Counted from the first letter of the stretch, positions 1-8,501 are shown. The stretch: 12,097 bases of DNA from Periconia sp. R9002 (GCA_023627715.1 JAMAHW010000244.1:1-12097), one strand, 5' to 3'. Program-made: numbers and translations. The notes: generated by a model from the sequence alone, not told the origin.

Positions 1-68
1 ATTCATTCCACCACGTTTTAAGAATATCAAATCCTTCTCTATGTTTTCATCCAAGACTACTATCGCGA

Positions 69-119
69 CAAGGTCAGGGCAGGAACGGGTCGGCCATTCT
101 CGCAGCTGGTGGTGGCAAC
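69..119 (-). promoter_or_regulatory. Upstream module copy A (first box only)
   Basis: Read on the minus strand this contains the box GGCCGACCCG followed by CCTGCCCTGACCTTG, preceded by GTTGCCACCACCAG. The same box occurs at 4582, 6610, 8940 (minus) and 10050. In the other copies a second box and a TATAAC element follow 130-330 bp further on; here they would fall left of base 1. By analogy this copy belongs to a leftward-transcribed gene outside the window. The box is seen directly; the promoter role is inference. Confidence 0.5.
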
Positions 120-381
120 TGTTAACGCCGTGCCACTTCCGTGCCGTGACTCACCACTATAATACCTGCTTACTACACTGTCTACTTATATTTAATAATA
201 AAGTCCGATGCACATTAGAGTGCAAGGACATAAAGAACATAACCAGTGGTACCTCACGCGTGATGTACCTCCTTGAACTTTCGCCACCAGCGCCCTTTTG
301 AGAGCGGCTCTAGTCTGAGTGGACTGCTCTCTAGGGAGCCAGGATTAGGCAGATGGGTACCGTGGTCCATAACTTCACATC
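69..381 (+). repeat. Left arm of long inverted repeat flanking the NLR gene
   Basis: This stretch matches the reverse complement of 4294-4608. The outer 120 bp are close to identical, including about 45 bp around CGTGCCACTTCCGTGCCGTG. Further in the arms are patchier but still share CTTGAACTTTCGCCACCAG and GGCAGATGG. All differences I could count in the outer 120 bp are transitions, which fits repeat-induced point mutation or similar C-to-T decay. The inner end of the arm runs into the stop codon of the NLR gene. A further identical 15-mer, CTTGTCGAGCAGCAG, lies at 411-425 and, inverted, at 4257-4271. Confidence 0.85.
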
Positions 382-3300
382 TCCGCGTGGAGTGCGTTGA
401 CGTCGGCGCCCTTGTCGAGCAGCAGTTTCACAATCGCCTCGTGGCCTTCAGATAAAGCCGCCTGGAGTGCGTTGCCGTAGTATCCACCCTGCGCGTTTAC
501 GTCGGCGCCCTTGTCGAGCAGCAGTTTTACAATCGCCTCGTGACCTTCAGATGAAGCCATGTAGAGTGCGTTGCCGTAGCGTCCACCCTGCGCGTTGACG
601 TCAGCTCTTTGGTCTGCAATCTCTTTTATCACATCTAGTAAGCCCCCAAGCGCGGCGTAATACAAAGCTGGAGCTGGCTTCCCTTTCGGATTGTCTGGTC
701 GATCTAACCATGGCGTGTCTGGTCTATGGAGACTATAGCAGATGTTGTACGAGATCTCCCGGTAACAGAACAGTTGCTTAATGAGTTCCAGCAATTTACT
801 GTCGTTATCTTTGGCCTCTGCAGCATTCGCCATCCAATATCGTGCTGAATACTGCGCAAAAGGGTAGCGCTGTACGACATCGTGGACTGGAAGCTCCTCA
901 TTGAAGTGTAGTAAATATGCCAGGCATGTCTGCGCGATTGCTGCTCTAGCAGTAGGCTCTTCGAAATTTGGCGCAACGTCGCTATCCAGCCGACTGGATG
1001 TCAGATACTCCTTAACGGAGAAATGTGCTAACTGAACCGCCACATAGCTGCCATTGTTTCTTTCTAAATGCCCCGGGATCGATACCACAACAACTAGACT
1101 CGAGCAATAGCGCGTGATTTCTCGAGAGTCAGGCATCCTGTACTTTGGACAAAAGAGCGGGTCTCCATTTGGGTCCACGGCTATTGCGTCAACAACCTCT
1201 TCGACTTTTAACGGGCGCTCAGAAAACGCCACCAGCTGAAGAATAAGGGTAGCAATCTTCCTGTGCTCGGGAGGGATAGCATGCAAAATCCTATTATAAG
1301 TTTCGTCTAACGTTTTTGGGAGGGAGACTAGCGCGTGCTGTAGGGTGCGATAGTCGAGACAGTTTGCTAGAGCATCTATTTGGCATGCAGCCCATCGGAA
1401 CCTATTCCAATTTCGATTACTATATGATAATTTAGAAAAAGCGGGAGTACTACTCACATTCCGTTAGCTTTTTGCATAAGTGCCCCTTCAATCTCATCCT
1501 GGATATCTGGGTGCTGTTGCCATCTCTTCAAACCGTCACTCTTCCTAACTTGAGCGTGGATGTATGCATTTATGTCGCCAGTGACAAGAGCACTCTCTAG
1601 GGGGATTACATTCTCTACGGAGATTATGTCGTTCAACTTCGATTGAATGTCCTGCTCCGGCCGACTTGTCACTAGGAGATGTATGTGCCGCTGCTTTGAG
1701 CCTATCAGATCTTCTATCCATGAGAGCAGGCCTTCGCTGTGTGAGCCTGCCCGTGTACTACACTCATCTAGAGCATCTAGCACAATGTATATGTTGTCCA
1801 AAGAATCTATCATCCTCGAGAAAACCTGGCAGAGCGATTCGCACCTTGGCTGACGACGTCCGTCTTCACAAGAGGAATAGAGCGAATCCACAAACGTCCG
1901 CGTATCTTCATACTTGTGGTAAACCTGGCTCACGAGAGAACGTATCATTTTGTCAAGCTTCCGCTTGTAGGAATCGCTAAAGTCGAAGTAGAAGTATAGC
2001 AAAGTTGGAGAGGGTAGAATAGTTTTCAGATCCTCAATGAGAGTGGAACTGAGGATGGTCTTGCCGCACCCGGGTATGCCCTGAATCCACAACGTAGAGT
2101 TTCGCGGCATCTTCCATTGAGCATATACATCCGATTGAAGGAACCAGAGCCCGGTGCCTTCGTGACGTTGTTGTAGAGCTTTGTTGTAGTTTATTGATGG
2201 ATCCGGTGGCGATAGCCAGCACTCGATGTCTTTCTGTCTCTGATTGAACGACATGTCTTGCACGGTAGACCTGGTGCCTTTGATATCGTAACGTATTTCA
2301 TTTACATCTTCTTGAACTTGTTGGGTGTCAACAAACTAATCATTGAATCTACTAGAAAGATGAACTAACCAGACAAGAGGAGATCACCAATCTTTTTCTC
2401 AGCTTCAATCTTGGTAGGAGCGATTCTACAGAGAACATCCTTTGCGTATGCGGCTGCTGCCATCGCTGCATAGCCTTGCCATTCCTTGTTCTTATGGGTG
2501 TCAGAGTAGTCGCAGATGCCGCGAATGACCAGACAGGGGAAATCATTCATCAATCCAGCAGCTTCCATCTCAAAGCAGAGAACGTCGTTTTGTCTAGCGA
2601 ATTTGTCACGAAGTAGAGCATCCTTCATCACCTTATTTGCGGAAGCCACTGTGCCGTAATGAACTGCCGGATTATCGTCTTCTTGGGTCCTTACGTTTCG
2701 CAAGACAAGCTTGGAAGGATTATTGTCACAAGTTTCGGCACAGGTCGCGTCATCACCGTCAGGATGCTTATATGTACTCAGATAGAGCTTATCCGTTTCC
2801 AGTTCTGGCCGCTTGAATTCCTTTCTCAGACGTGGAAACTTCTCCAGAACGCTGTTGAGGGCCTCTTCTAATCGATGGCCATGTAGTTTGTATTGTGCTT
2901 CGAGGTCACCGACTGCTGCTTCTAGAAATGTCGGTGGCTGATTCAAGTGCCCTGTGACTTTGAATTCTTTGCCCTGGATTGCTTTGCCAAAGTCGTATTG
3001 AAGCACGCCGCCCTCTCTATCGTGAGGTATGCTGACAACAATATCACCTAGACGGATGTCGTGCTTCGAATTCGGGGCGCCGCCGCCGATGCCGACCATT
3101 AATCCGATTCTGATGTTGGGGAAGGTGCGGAGCATATCTCTCGCGACGCCTGCCGCAGATGTAGTGCCGTACCTACCCTTTGGCAGGGCGGCGATGACAA
3201 CATTATGCTTGCCTATTTCGCCAAGTGTGTAGTTGTTGTTGTCATTTTGAGGGATGGAATCTGGTGGGCTGTGGGTTGCGTCGAGGAACGCTTGGGCGGC

Positions 3301-3465
3301 GACGTACTCGGTGGTGATGGCGCAGATCCAACCAACGGTATATTCGCCGTTTTCAAGCTTCTGCTGAGATAAAGCCGGTCGGTCACCTTTCAAATCAAGT
3401 TTCGCTTTCTTTGCATCTCTAGAAAAGATACCGTCATCTTCGCAAGCAGTTCGTTTCGTAGACAT
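375..3465 (-). CDS. NLR-like protein: PNP-type domain, NACHT ATPase, ankyrin repeats (3 exons)
   Basis: Exons 3465-2370, 2316-1458 and 1401-375 join in frame to a 993-residue protein. The introns are 53 and 56 nt, with donors GTTAGT and GTGAGT. An in-frame TAA directly before the ATG fixes the start. Residues 43-345 look like the nucleoside phosphorylase domain of fungal NLRs (GWICAITTEY, MVGIGGGAP, CFEMEAAGLMNDFP, RGICDYSDTHKNKEWQGYAA). The NACHT part has Walker A GIPGCGKT (445-452), Walker B IYIVLDALDEC (541-551) and LLVTSRPEQD (579-588). The post-NACHT helical region follows (LPKTLDETYNRIL, about 679). Ankyrin units start near residue 896. Such proteins are thought to sense ligands through their repeats, oligomerise through NACHT and act through the N-terminal domain in incompatibility or immunity. 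The acceptor of intron 1 (CAAG) is the least certain junction. The ankyrin array is short and ends abruptly. Confidence 0.9.
393..590 (-). repeat. Two near-identical 99-bp ankyrin-coding units
   Basis: The plus-strand 99-bp period is clear: GTCGGCGCCC recurs at 402 and 501, and the 15-mer CTTGTCGAGCAGCAG at 411 and 510. Each unit encodes 33 residues built on SEGHEAIVKLLLDKGADVNA. The units differ mainly at a few residues around YGNAL (R/Y and YMAS/QAAL). High DNA identity between units with changes concentrated at a few codons is the pattern described for rapidly evolving NLR repeats. A third, more diverged ankyrin unit precedes them (PALYYAALGGLLDVIKEIAD). Confidence 0.85.
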
Positions 3466-3493
3466 TTAGGCGTCGTAGGGAAAGCGGGTGCCA

Positions 3494-3517
3494 CGCCCAA
3501 GAAAGTATGCTTGGGCG
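3494..3517. promoter_or_regulatory. 8-bp inverted repeat just upstream of the NLR start
   Basis: CGCCCAAG, an 8-nt spacer, then CTTGGGCG form a perfect inverted repeat 29-52 bp ahead of the NLR ATG. On the minus strand it is framed by two direct copies of CCGCTTTCCC. It could be a dimeric transcription-factor site or a hairpin in the 5' leader. No binding factor can be named from sequence alone. Confidence 0.35.
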
Positions 3518-4235
3518 GGGGAAAGCGGCAGACTTGTCTTGACAGCTAAATCATTAAGCACGGTGAGCAAAGTACAAAAAAAGAATGTATATTAACGCTT
3601 GAAAGAGAAAAAATGAAAGACAGCAAGTCCAAGCAGCTGGAGCAGGTCGAGGTGGTTGATGAAAGCCTCTTGAAGCCAGACAGCTCCCACAAGGCTGAGA
3701 ACTCTTGGCCAGCTCAGCCGAGGCGGTTTGCGCACTACCCCAATCAGCCTTGGGTTGCGCCGCGCATCGTACAACTGAACCTCCCGCCTATGGGAATCGG
3801 TGCCCGTTCAATGTCTCTTGTCCTCGCCAATTTAGCCAACAGTTATCTGCTATCGCTCAGTCTTGGTGCTGGCTGCCATCGGCTGCCGCAAGGTCTCGCA
3901 GGTCGAGTCGTCAGGTATAGCGCGCTGCACCTTATACCAAGCACGACCGTCTTGATTGAATTCTTGGAGCCCTTGAGCCGATCGAGGACTACTAGGGCAG
4001 TCTCCCCAACCCTTTGAGGTTAAGCGCTGTCGAGTTCTAAAAATGCCCATAAGCGAGCACATCACGTGACCTTTACTGATGCATCTCTTTGCTGCTTCTC
4101 CTCAACTCGCGCCACTGCTATCGCTATCGTAGAATGGATAGGGCAACGCTCATCCTATGCTACTCTACCAAATGGCTTCATCTGGCTGTACCACGACTCG
4201 GCCTAGACCATCCGACAACTCATGTATGTCTAGAT
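3518..4235. other. Intergenic region upstream of the NLR gene
   Basis: This is about 700 bp without a gene I can support. A 134-codon open frame (3613-4017, +) starts in an A-rich context after a TATATTAACG-like sequence. It has no recognisable domain and competing frames are open on the minus strand, so I leave it as unsupported. A palindromic E-box-like site TCACGTGA lies at 4062-4069. The NLR promoter should be at the left end of this stretch. None of the shared upstream modules occurs here. Confidence 0.4.
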
Positions 4236-4313
4236 CATCAGCGTTCGCTCGAGCAGCTGCTGCTCGACAAGCCATTAGCCATTCAAGGCGTAAACCAAAG
4301 CATGAAGTTGTAG
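4236..4313 (+). pseudogene. Decayed ankyrin C-terminal fragment at the inner edge of the right repeat arm
   Basis: One plus-strand frame reads HQRSLEQLLLDK and ends with stop TAG at 4311-4313. The intact NLR reads GHEAIVKLLLDK before its own stop. The 15 nt encoding LLLDK are identical, CTGCTGCTCGACAAG at 4257-4271. The distance from there to the stop differs by only two codons, and homology of the inverted-repeat arms begins again right at the stop. I read this as the eroded 3' end of a second NLR copy lying in opposite orientation to the intact gene. No NACHT or PNP remnant is recognisable further upstream, so the evidence is one short match in a meaningful position. Confidence 0.4.
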
Positions 4314-4608
4314 ACGACAGCTTCCATCTGCCACATTCTGGCTCACTAGAGATGAGGTTGCCCGGAGCAGAATTACCCTTAAAAGAATACTGGTGGCGAA
4401 AGTTCAAGAACAAGGTACACGGGATATAAGGTACCACTAGCCTTTATTTGCTTGCACTATAATGTACATTGGACTTCATCATTAAATACAACTAGACAGT
4501 GTAGTAAGCAGGTATCATAGTAGTGAGTCACGGCACGGAAGTGGCACGGCGTCAACGGTTGCCACTACCAACTGCGAGAATGGCCGACCCGTTCCTGCCC
4601 TGACCTTG
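4294..4608 (-). repeat. Right arm of long inverted repeat flanking the NLR gene
   Basis: This is the reverse complement of 69-381, matching over about 300 bp with small gaps and best over 4490-4608. Its outer 50 bp (4559-4608) are the first box of upstream module B. Outside 4608 the similarity to the left arm stops, but similarity to the module upstream of the HET gene continues. The arm is therefore made of an NLR 3' flank joined to the start of a module. Confidence 0.85.
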
Positions 4609-4920
4609 CGTTGATGGCGATATTTCATCGATTTGGTGAAGAACGGCAGGAAGGCTCCTGGCAAAGATGGCTGATGGTTACACGTAAGGGTAGAAGTTGT
4701 TGGTACGAGGTGTGGTAAGAGCTTGTATAGGCTCCCTGGTATGCACTGCATTCGTACTAGAGAGCCACATTAGGACTCACTGTCAGACCCACTGCGGGAG
4801 CCAAAATACGGTTCGTGGGGATCAGAATAAGCTCCCGGGCTGCAACGGCTGTTTGGTATGGTTTCTAGGGTTTTTGCGTCTAGTGTAGTCTTGGCGGTGC
4901 GTCTGATAACGTGATATAAC
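4559..4920 (+). promoter_or_regulatory. Upstream module copy B, ahead of the IFI6/27-like gene
   Basis: Elements in order are: GTTGCCACTACCA; GGCCGACCCG (4582-4591) with CTGACCTTGCG; ATCGATTTGGTG; AGGTGTGGTAAGAGC (4708-4722); GAGCCACATTAGGACTC (4762-4778); box 2 GACCCACTGCGGGAGCCAAAA (from 4786); GCTCCC (4831-4836) inverted to GGGAGC; and ATATAAC at 4914-4920. Copy E has the same elements in the same order, and the 15-mer and 17-mer are identical. ATATAAC lies 126 nt before the ATG at 5040. The layout fits a core promoter with upstream control elements. That role is inferred. Confidence 0.6.
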
Positions 4921-5039
4921 GATAAAACAGGTTACGCCTTATCGTCTATCAGTGCAACAGAGTCACAGCCTCCAACTACTTTTCTCCACCTCGCCAACAG
5001 GTTATACATTTGTTAGCGTCGGAATTACTCGCGACCATC

Positions 5040-5655
5040 ATGGCTCTTTTCCGTCAGGCTGGCAACTGGATCGTCCAACATCCGTTTAAATCCGCTGCAG
5101 TTGTAATTGCTCTAACTTTACTTGCTGTGGCTACAGTTGCTGTACTTGTACTTGCTACGATTGTACTTGCTGCAATCGTCTTTGCTGCGCCTATTACTAT
5201 ACCTGCAGCCTCGGTCGTGCTAGGCCTTGCAGGATTCGCGGGCCTGGGTATCGCGGGTATTACTGCTTGTATGTGAATATCTCCCTGATGTACAGTACTA
5301 AGTCTGCTAAAATTCTCTGTACCAAGCTTCTGCTGCTGCTATTTTCGTAGCAGGCGTAGGGCATGTATTCGCTAGAATTACATCTACCGTATTTGAGAGT
5401 GCGGGTGCTAGGGGTGCTATCATTGTTGTTGTCAATGCTGTCGCTCGTGGAATTGCCGCCGTTATAACTACAACTGGTGCAGCTATTTCATCTCATATCC
5501 AGACCAAGTACGACTGTGAACGCGAGGGTCAAGACGGTGTTGGATACAAAGACCAAGAAGACAAACAGTGTGAGACATCAGATGAGGGGAGACACCAAGG
5601 CAAAAATGACATCCAGGAGAAAGAAGGCAACAAGAAAGAGCAAGCAAAGCTTTAA
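5040..5655 (+). CDS. IFI6/IFI27 (ISG12)-like small membrane protein (2 exons)
   Basis: Exons 5040-5268 and 5327-5655 join across a 58-nt intron with donor GTATGT and acceptor CAAG. The product has 185 residues. Without splicing the frame would stop at once (ATG TGA). After splicing, residues 18-75 form a very hydrophobic Ala/Val/Leu-rich stretch, probably two membrane helices, ending GLAGFAGLGIAGITA. Then come SSAAAIFVAGVGHVFARITS and TVFESAGARGA (97-107), which match the small-residue-rich core of the Ifi-6-16 family. A second hydrophobic segment and a charged hydrophilic tail (from about 140) follow. Animal members are interferon-induced proteins of mitochondrial or ER membranes that modulate apoptosis; fungal homologues exist but are little studied. 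The ATG has a good context (ATCATGG). Upstream module B lies directly ahead. Confidence 0.75.
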
Positions 5656-5852
5656 TTGCGGTCAGCTTCTCTATTAGAGTGGCCTAACTCAGCGTCCGAT
5701 CCAACCAAGCGATTCACGAATTCGGTTTCTTGAGGAATATGGTGGAAGTTTCTTGCCTCTTGGAACATCACAGTGGTAGCTTCAACAGATTCCGGAGTGG
5801 TCAGACTCCGAACTGATTTGCCAAAAAGAAAGGCCGTGGTTGTATCCATCAT
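5652..5852 (-). pseudogene. Cytochrome P450-like fragment (CYP52-type resemblance)
   Basis: The minus-strand frame begins MMDTTTAFLFGKSVRSL and continues to EATTVMFQEARNF. This resembles the segment DTATEFLFGESVxSL...FAEAFxxAQ found in the middle of fungal CYP52/CYP63-like P450s. No oxygen-binding helix, ExxR or haem-binding Cys motif is present, and nothing P450-like can be followed on either side. It is therefore at best a relic of about 40 codons. Its stop overlaps the end of the convergent IFI6/27-like gene. The call rests on motif recollection only. Confidence 0.4.
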
Positions 5853-6605
5853 GTGACAGGAGGCAATCAGCGGTCAAACATCGGAATAGCCTTTTGGATA
5901 AACAGCGCTTGATGGTTACACAAAATCTTGCAATTGCCAAACCGGGCTAGCCTTGACGGTATTGCTATCTTTTGCTCCTTACCTTGTCTTTCAACACACA
6001 ACTACTAACTACCTTGACACTTATTACCTGTCTTCTTCTTGTCTGCTGTCACACACGCCACTCACTATCAACATGGAATTCTTCAGTCAAATACTATGTC
6101 CCTAAACCGTACCACTGAGGAAGGGTTAGGTTGCCCTGACAGTTATTCCCATTCGCATAAGCCCTGTTCTATTTCCCCTACTCATATGCTCATTTATTAA
6201 GAAAGAAATGGTTCCAAGCATGGGCATATTGTATGCCAACGATCAGCTGTTGCGTATATGGCTAACGTTAATCTTGCTTTTACGTAAAAAGATCACGTTT
6301 GTGGTGATGAAGCCGTGGGCTGATGGAAGAATGTACATTGTGCGTCTGCCTAAAACATAGTTTTTTTAGTCACAAAAATACTGGCCTAGCTGCTACGAAT
6401 TATCCTAAAGCCGAAGAACTAATGTCGCTTTCTTTATTTACCAACTAGTAAAGGTGCCCAAAGAAGATATGCAGGTGTTCGAGTTGATTTATGGCTGCAT
6501 CAAGTACAAAAAGTACATCTAAAGTACTTGAAGCAGCGTTAGCCTAGCCATGTTATCATCATGGTAGTGGGACATTTACTGGGATCTCAACACTAGTGTC
6601 CGTCA
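5853..6605. other. Gene-poor stretch
   Basis: No supported gene. Around 5990-6072 there is a pyrimidine-rich leader-like sequence ending CACTATCAACATGG, which looks like a fungal translation start. The frame closes after nine codons, so this may be the 5' end of a lost gene. The rest is AT-rich, including the inverted repeat CAAGTAC (6501-6507) with GTACTTG (6524-6530) around a third AAGTAC. Confidence 0.4.
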
Positions 6606-6830
6606 GCATGGCTGACCCGCAACGGCACTGACCTTGCGCGAGAGGCGCTCGCTTTTCTATCGTATGAAAGAGCAGACATCGTGAAGCTTGGTTATGATAT
6701 CTCCCCATAGTTTTTACGAGTTGGTGGTGGCGTTAGAGTCGAGCGTGACCAGGCATCTGGTGCTAGATCAGTACCCACTACAGGAACCAAATCAGGCCTC
6801 GCGGCTAGCTAGGCACAATCCATATATAAC
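6606..6830 (+). promoter_or_regulatory. Upstream module copy C
   Basis: The first box has one base changed, GGCTGACCCG (6610-6619), with CTGACCTTGCG at 6628-6638. The second box is GTACCCACTACAGGAACCAAA (6771-6791). TATATAAC ends at 6830. The order and spacing agree with copies B and E although the spacers have diverged. Only a weak candidate gene lies downstream, so this copy may be orphaned. Confidence 0.45.
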
Positions 6831-6886
6831 ATGGGTGTCAAACAGGTTGCTCGACGACTAGTATCGCCCTAGTTCCATTGTCCTCA

Positions 6887-7166
6887 ATGTCTCGTCGTAT
6901 GTATTCATCCTTCCTCCCTCTTTCTCTTTCTGGTAGACTTCAGCACTTCGGATCTCGGTGTTGGTGGATATAACGGTGCAGGTGCGAGAGTAGCCATAAA
7001 GCGACCAGATAGCCGCACCAAGTTTTCGAAACTGCAAATCCATTGGATTATGGCTAAAATTTCCTTTATGCAAGGGTACACATTTGGGGCATGTCGATTA
7101 GGGTTGGTGCTCTGCCAAGGTTCACCTCATACCTCAACCTCACTTGAGGTAGATCATCTATTGTAA
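6887..7166 (+). CDS. Candidate small gene downstream of module C (2 exons, weak)
   Basis: ATGTCTCGTC (6887-6896) is followed by GTATGT, a perfect fungal donor. A pyrimidine-rich stretch ends in TAG at 6936, giving a 40-nt intron. Splicing there opens a frame to TAA at 7164-7166 and a 79-residue product containing GVGGYNGAGARVAIKRP and a CRLGLVLCQG segment. I recognise no family. The ATG lies about 57 nt after the TATATAAC of module C. Against it: the intron is very short with no clear branch site, the frame could be open by chance, and a minus-strand frame overlaps it. Treat it as a prompt for transcript evidence. Confidence 0.22.
7131..7150. repeat. 7-bp inverted repeat between the candidate gene and the nuclease-like gene
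   Basis: ACCTCAA (7131-7137), spacer CCTCAC, then TTGAGGT (7144-7150). It lies where two convergent transcripts would end. It may be a chance hairpin or part of 3' processing signals. Confidence 0.25.
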
Positions 7167-7225
7167 AAAGCAACATTGATATGAAGCTACGAACATAGCA
7201 GAAAGATTTTGGTAGGCTGTCTCAT

Positions 7226-8501
7226 TTATGCATTATTGCCCTTCCGTTTCTTCTTCACCGGCTCCGATGCTACCGATGTAGGTGTCGCCGGCGTTTGGAA
7301 CTGGATCCAGGGCCGTGAATCTAACGAAGTCTCTGAACGGGCAGCTGTACTCTCAGGCACATGTTGAGATTGACGTCTGTTTATCGCAAAGGCCGGAAGA
7401 GCCGCTTTGATGGACTGCAAACGTTCTCCAACAGCATAATCTAAGATGTTCCATAACATCTGTCGTGCCAGTTCTACCTCAGCCTCTTTTCGCAACGAGA
7501 ACTCGTACACTAACTCCATATGATGTATGTCCTGCTCCCTCCAATGTACGAATATGTTCCCGTTCAACAGATCGCAGGTGAGAGAGAAATGACAAGTCTC
7601 AACAGCGTTCGGCTCGTATTCACGCCCGCGTGAGACGCTGTAGAATTCGTGAAGATGATTCACAATGACGGCCCCGTCGCGACCGGCTTGATTGTGTGCG
7701 TGAGAGTGGTTCTGATTCGAGTTGGGAGACTTCCATTGCGAGGTAAGGAAGGGGAAATGCAGGTACGGGGTGAGACGATACCTGCATATAACGTCAGTTG
7801 CGTGCGAGAGACATGCGCGGCCGGATGACCTACCCGTCAAGCACCTCGTCTTCGGCTGGCAAAAAGGCCATCTGGCTCGGAGGTACCGCGTTCTCCGCAT
7901 CTCCCCGTGTCACATACCCAATCGCCGTGTCAGGTCTAGGTTGTGAGAGATCTCCCCAAGTCTTTGTGACGTTCGCATTGGCCGCTTGTGGAAGAAACGA
8001 TCGCGCCAAGTTTATCTCGTCCTTTGAGTATATAAGAGGTATGCCAGGCACTCTATCATCCGCCTCAGCCTCCCCCCGAAAGAGGAGATACGGCTCGACC
8101 TGCTTGATGCCACCGCGCTCGTTCTGTTGTGCCGCAATCCGTCTCTTTTCCACGACCTTTTTGGCATTCGGCGATGGTGGATTTGATCGGGGTTTACGGA
8201 TTACGTCCCGAAGATGTTGTTCTAGTTTCTTAGGATATGTGCATCCCTTGTCAATCAAGATATTGTATGCACCAAGCTTGTTACGATTGTCGAGATTCGA
8301 CCGACTTGGAGACGACGTTCGAGACATAGTGGAAAAGGACGTCTGACTCTCAAGGAGCCGGATGTTGTCTTCTGTGAGCGGCAAAACTTGGCTCGACTCT
8401 GACAGAGACGGTGTAGAGATAGAGACTGCACATCGTTTTGCGGGAGGGAGCTGGGATGTGCCGGGCGCACAGCTTCCAGAGAGGGCGCGCTTTCTTGGCA
8501 T
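7226..8501 (-). CDS. DUF7924-type, PD-(D/E)XK nuclease-like nuclear protein (2 exons)
   Basis: Exons 8501-7834 and 7781-7226 join across a 52-nt intron (donor GTAGGT, acceptor TGCAG) to 407 residues. The N-terminal 120 residues are Ser/Pro-rich and basic (MPRKRAL, AKRC), probably disordered. The core runs from QPRPDTAIGY (187-196) across the junction to PFLTSQWKSP (233-242), QAGRDGAVIVNHLHEFY (254-270), CHFSLTCDLL and NIFVHWREQD. This layout recalls a fungal family I know as DUF7924, with a restriction-endonuclease-like D...ExK core. Here the ExK position reads Q238-W-K240, so catalytic activity is doubtful. The C-terminus holds PVKKKRKG (397-404), a strong nuclear localisation signal. An upstream in-frame extension to 8606 is possible, but the start at 8501 resembles known family starts. 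Module D lies upstream. The family name is from memory. Confidence 0.7.

Noticed and set aside
1454..2263. Separate NACHT gene starting at 2263
   Set aside because: That start codon would be GTG. The upstream frame and splice sites join this segment to the PNP exon, giving one continuous 993-residue NLR.
3613..4017. 134-codon open frame on the plus strand
   Set aside because: No recognisable domain, several overlapping open frames on both strands, and no splice-site or module support. Mentioned only as part of the intergenic description.
69..4608. DNA transposon with terminal inverted repeats carrying the NLR gene
   Set aside because: Module B continues past the presumed end (to 4920) with similarity to module E, no target-site duplication is visible, and no transposase lies inside. 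Duplication of an NLR end plus promoter explains more.
6858..7073. 71-codon minus-strand frame opposite the candidate gene behind module C
   Set aside because: No start context, domain or module in the right orientation; probably chance.
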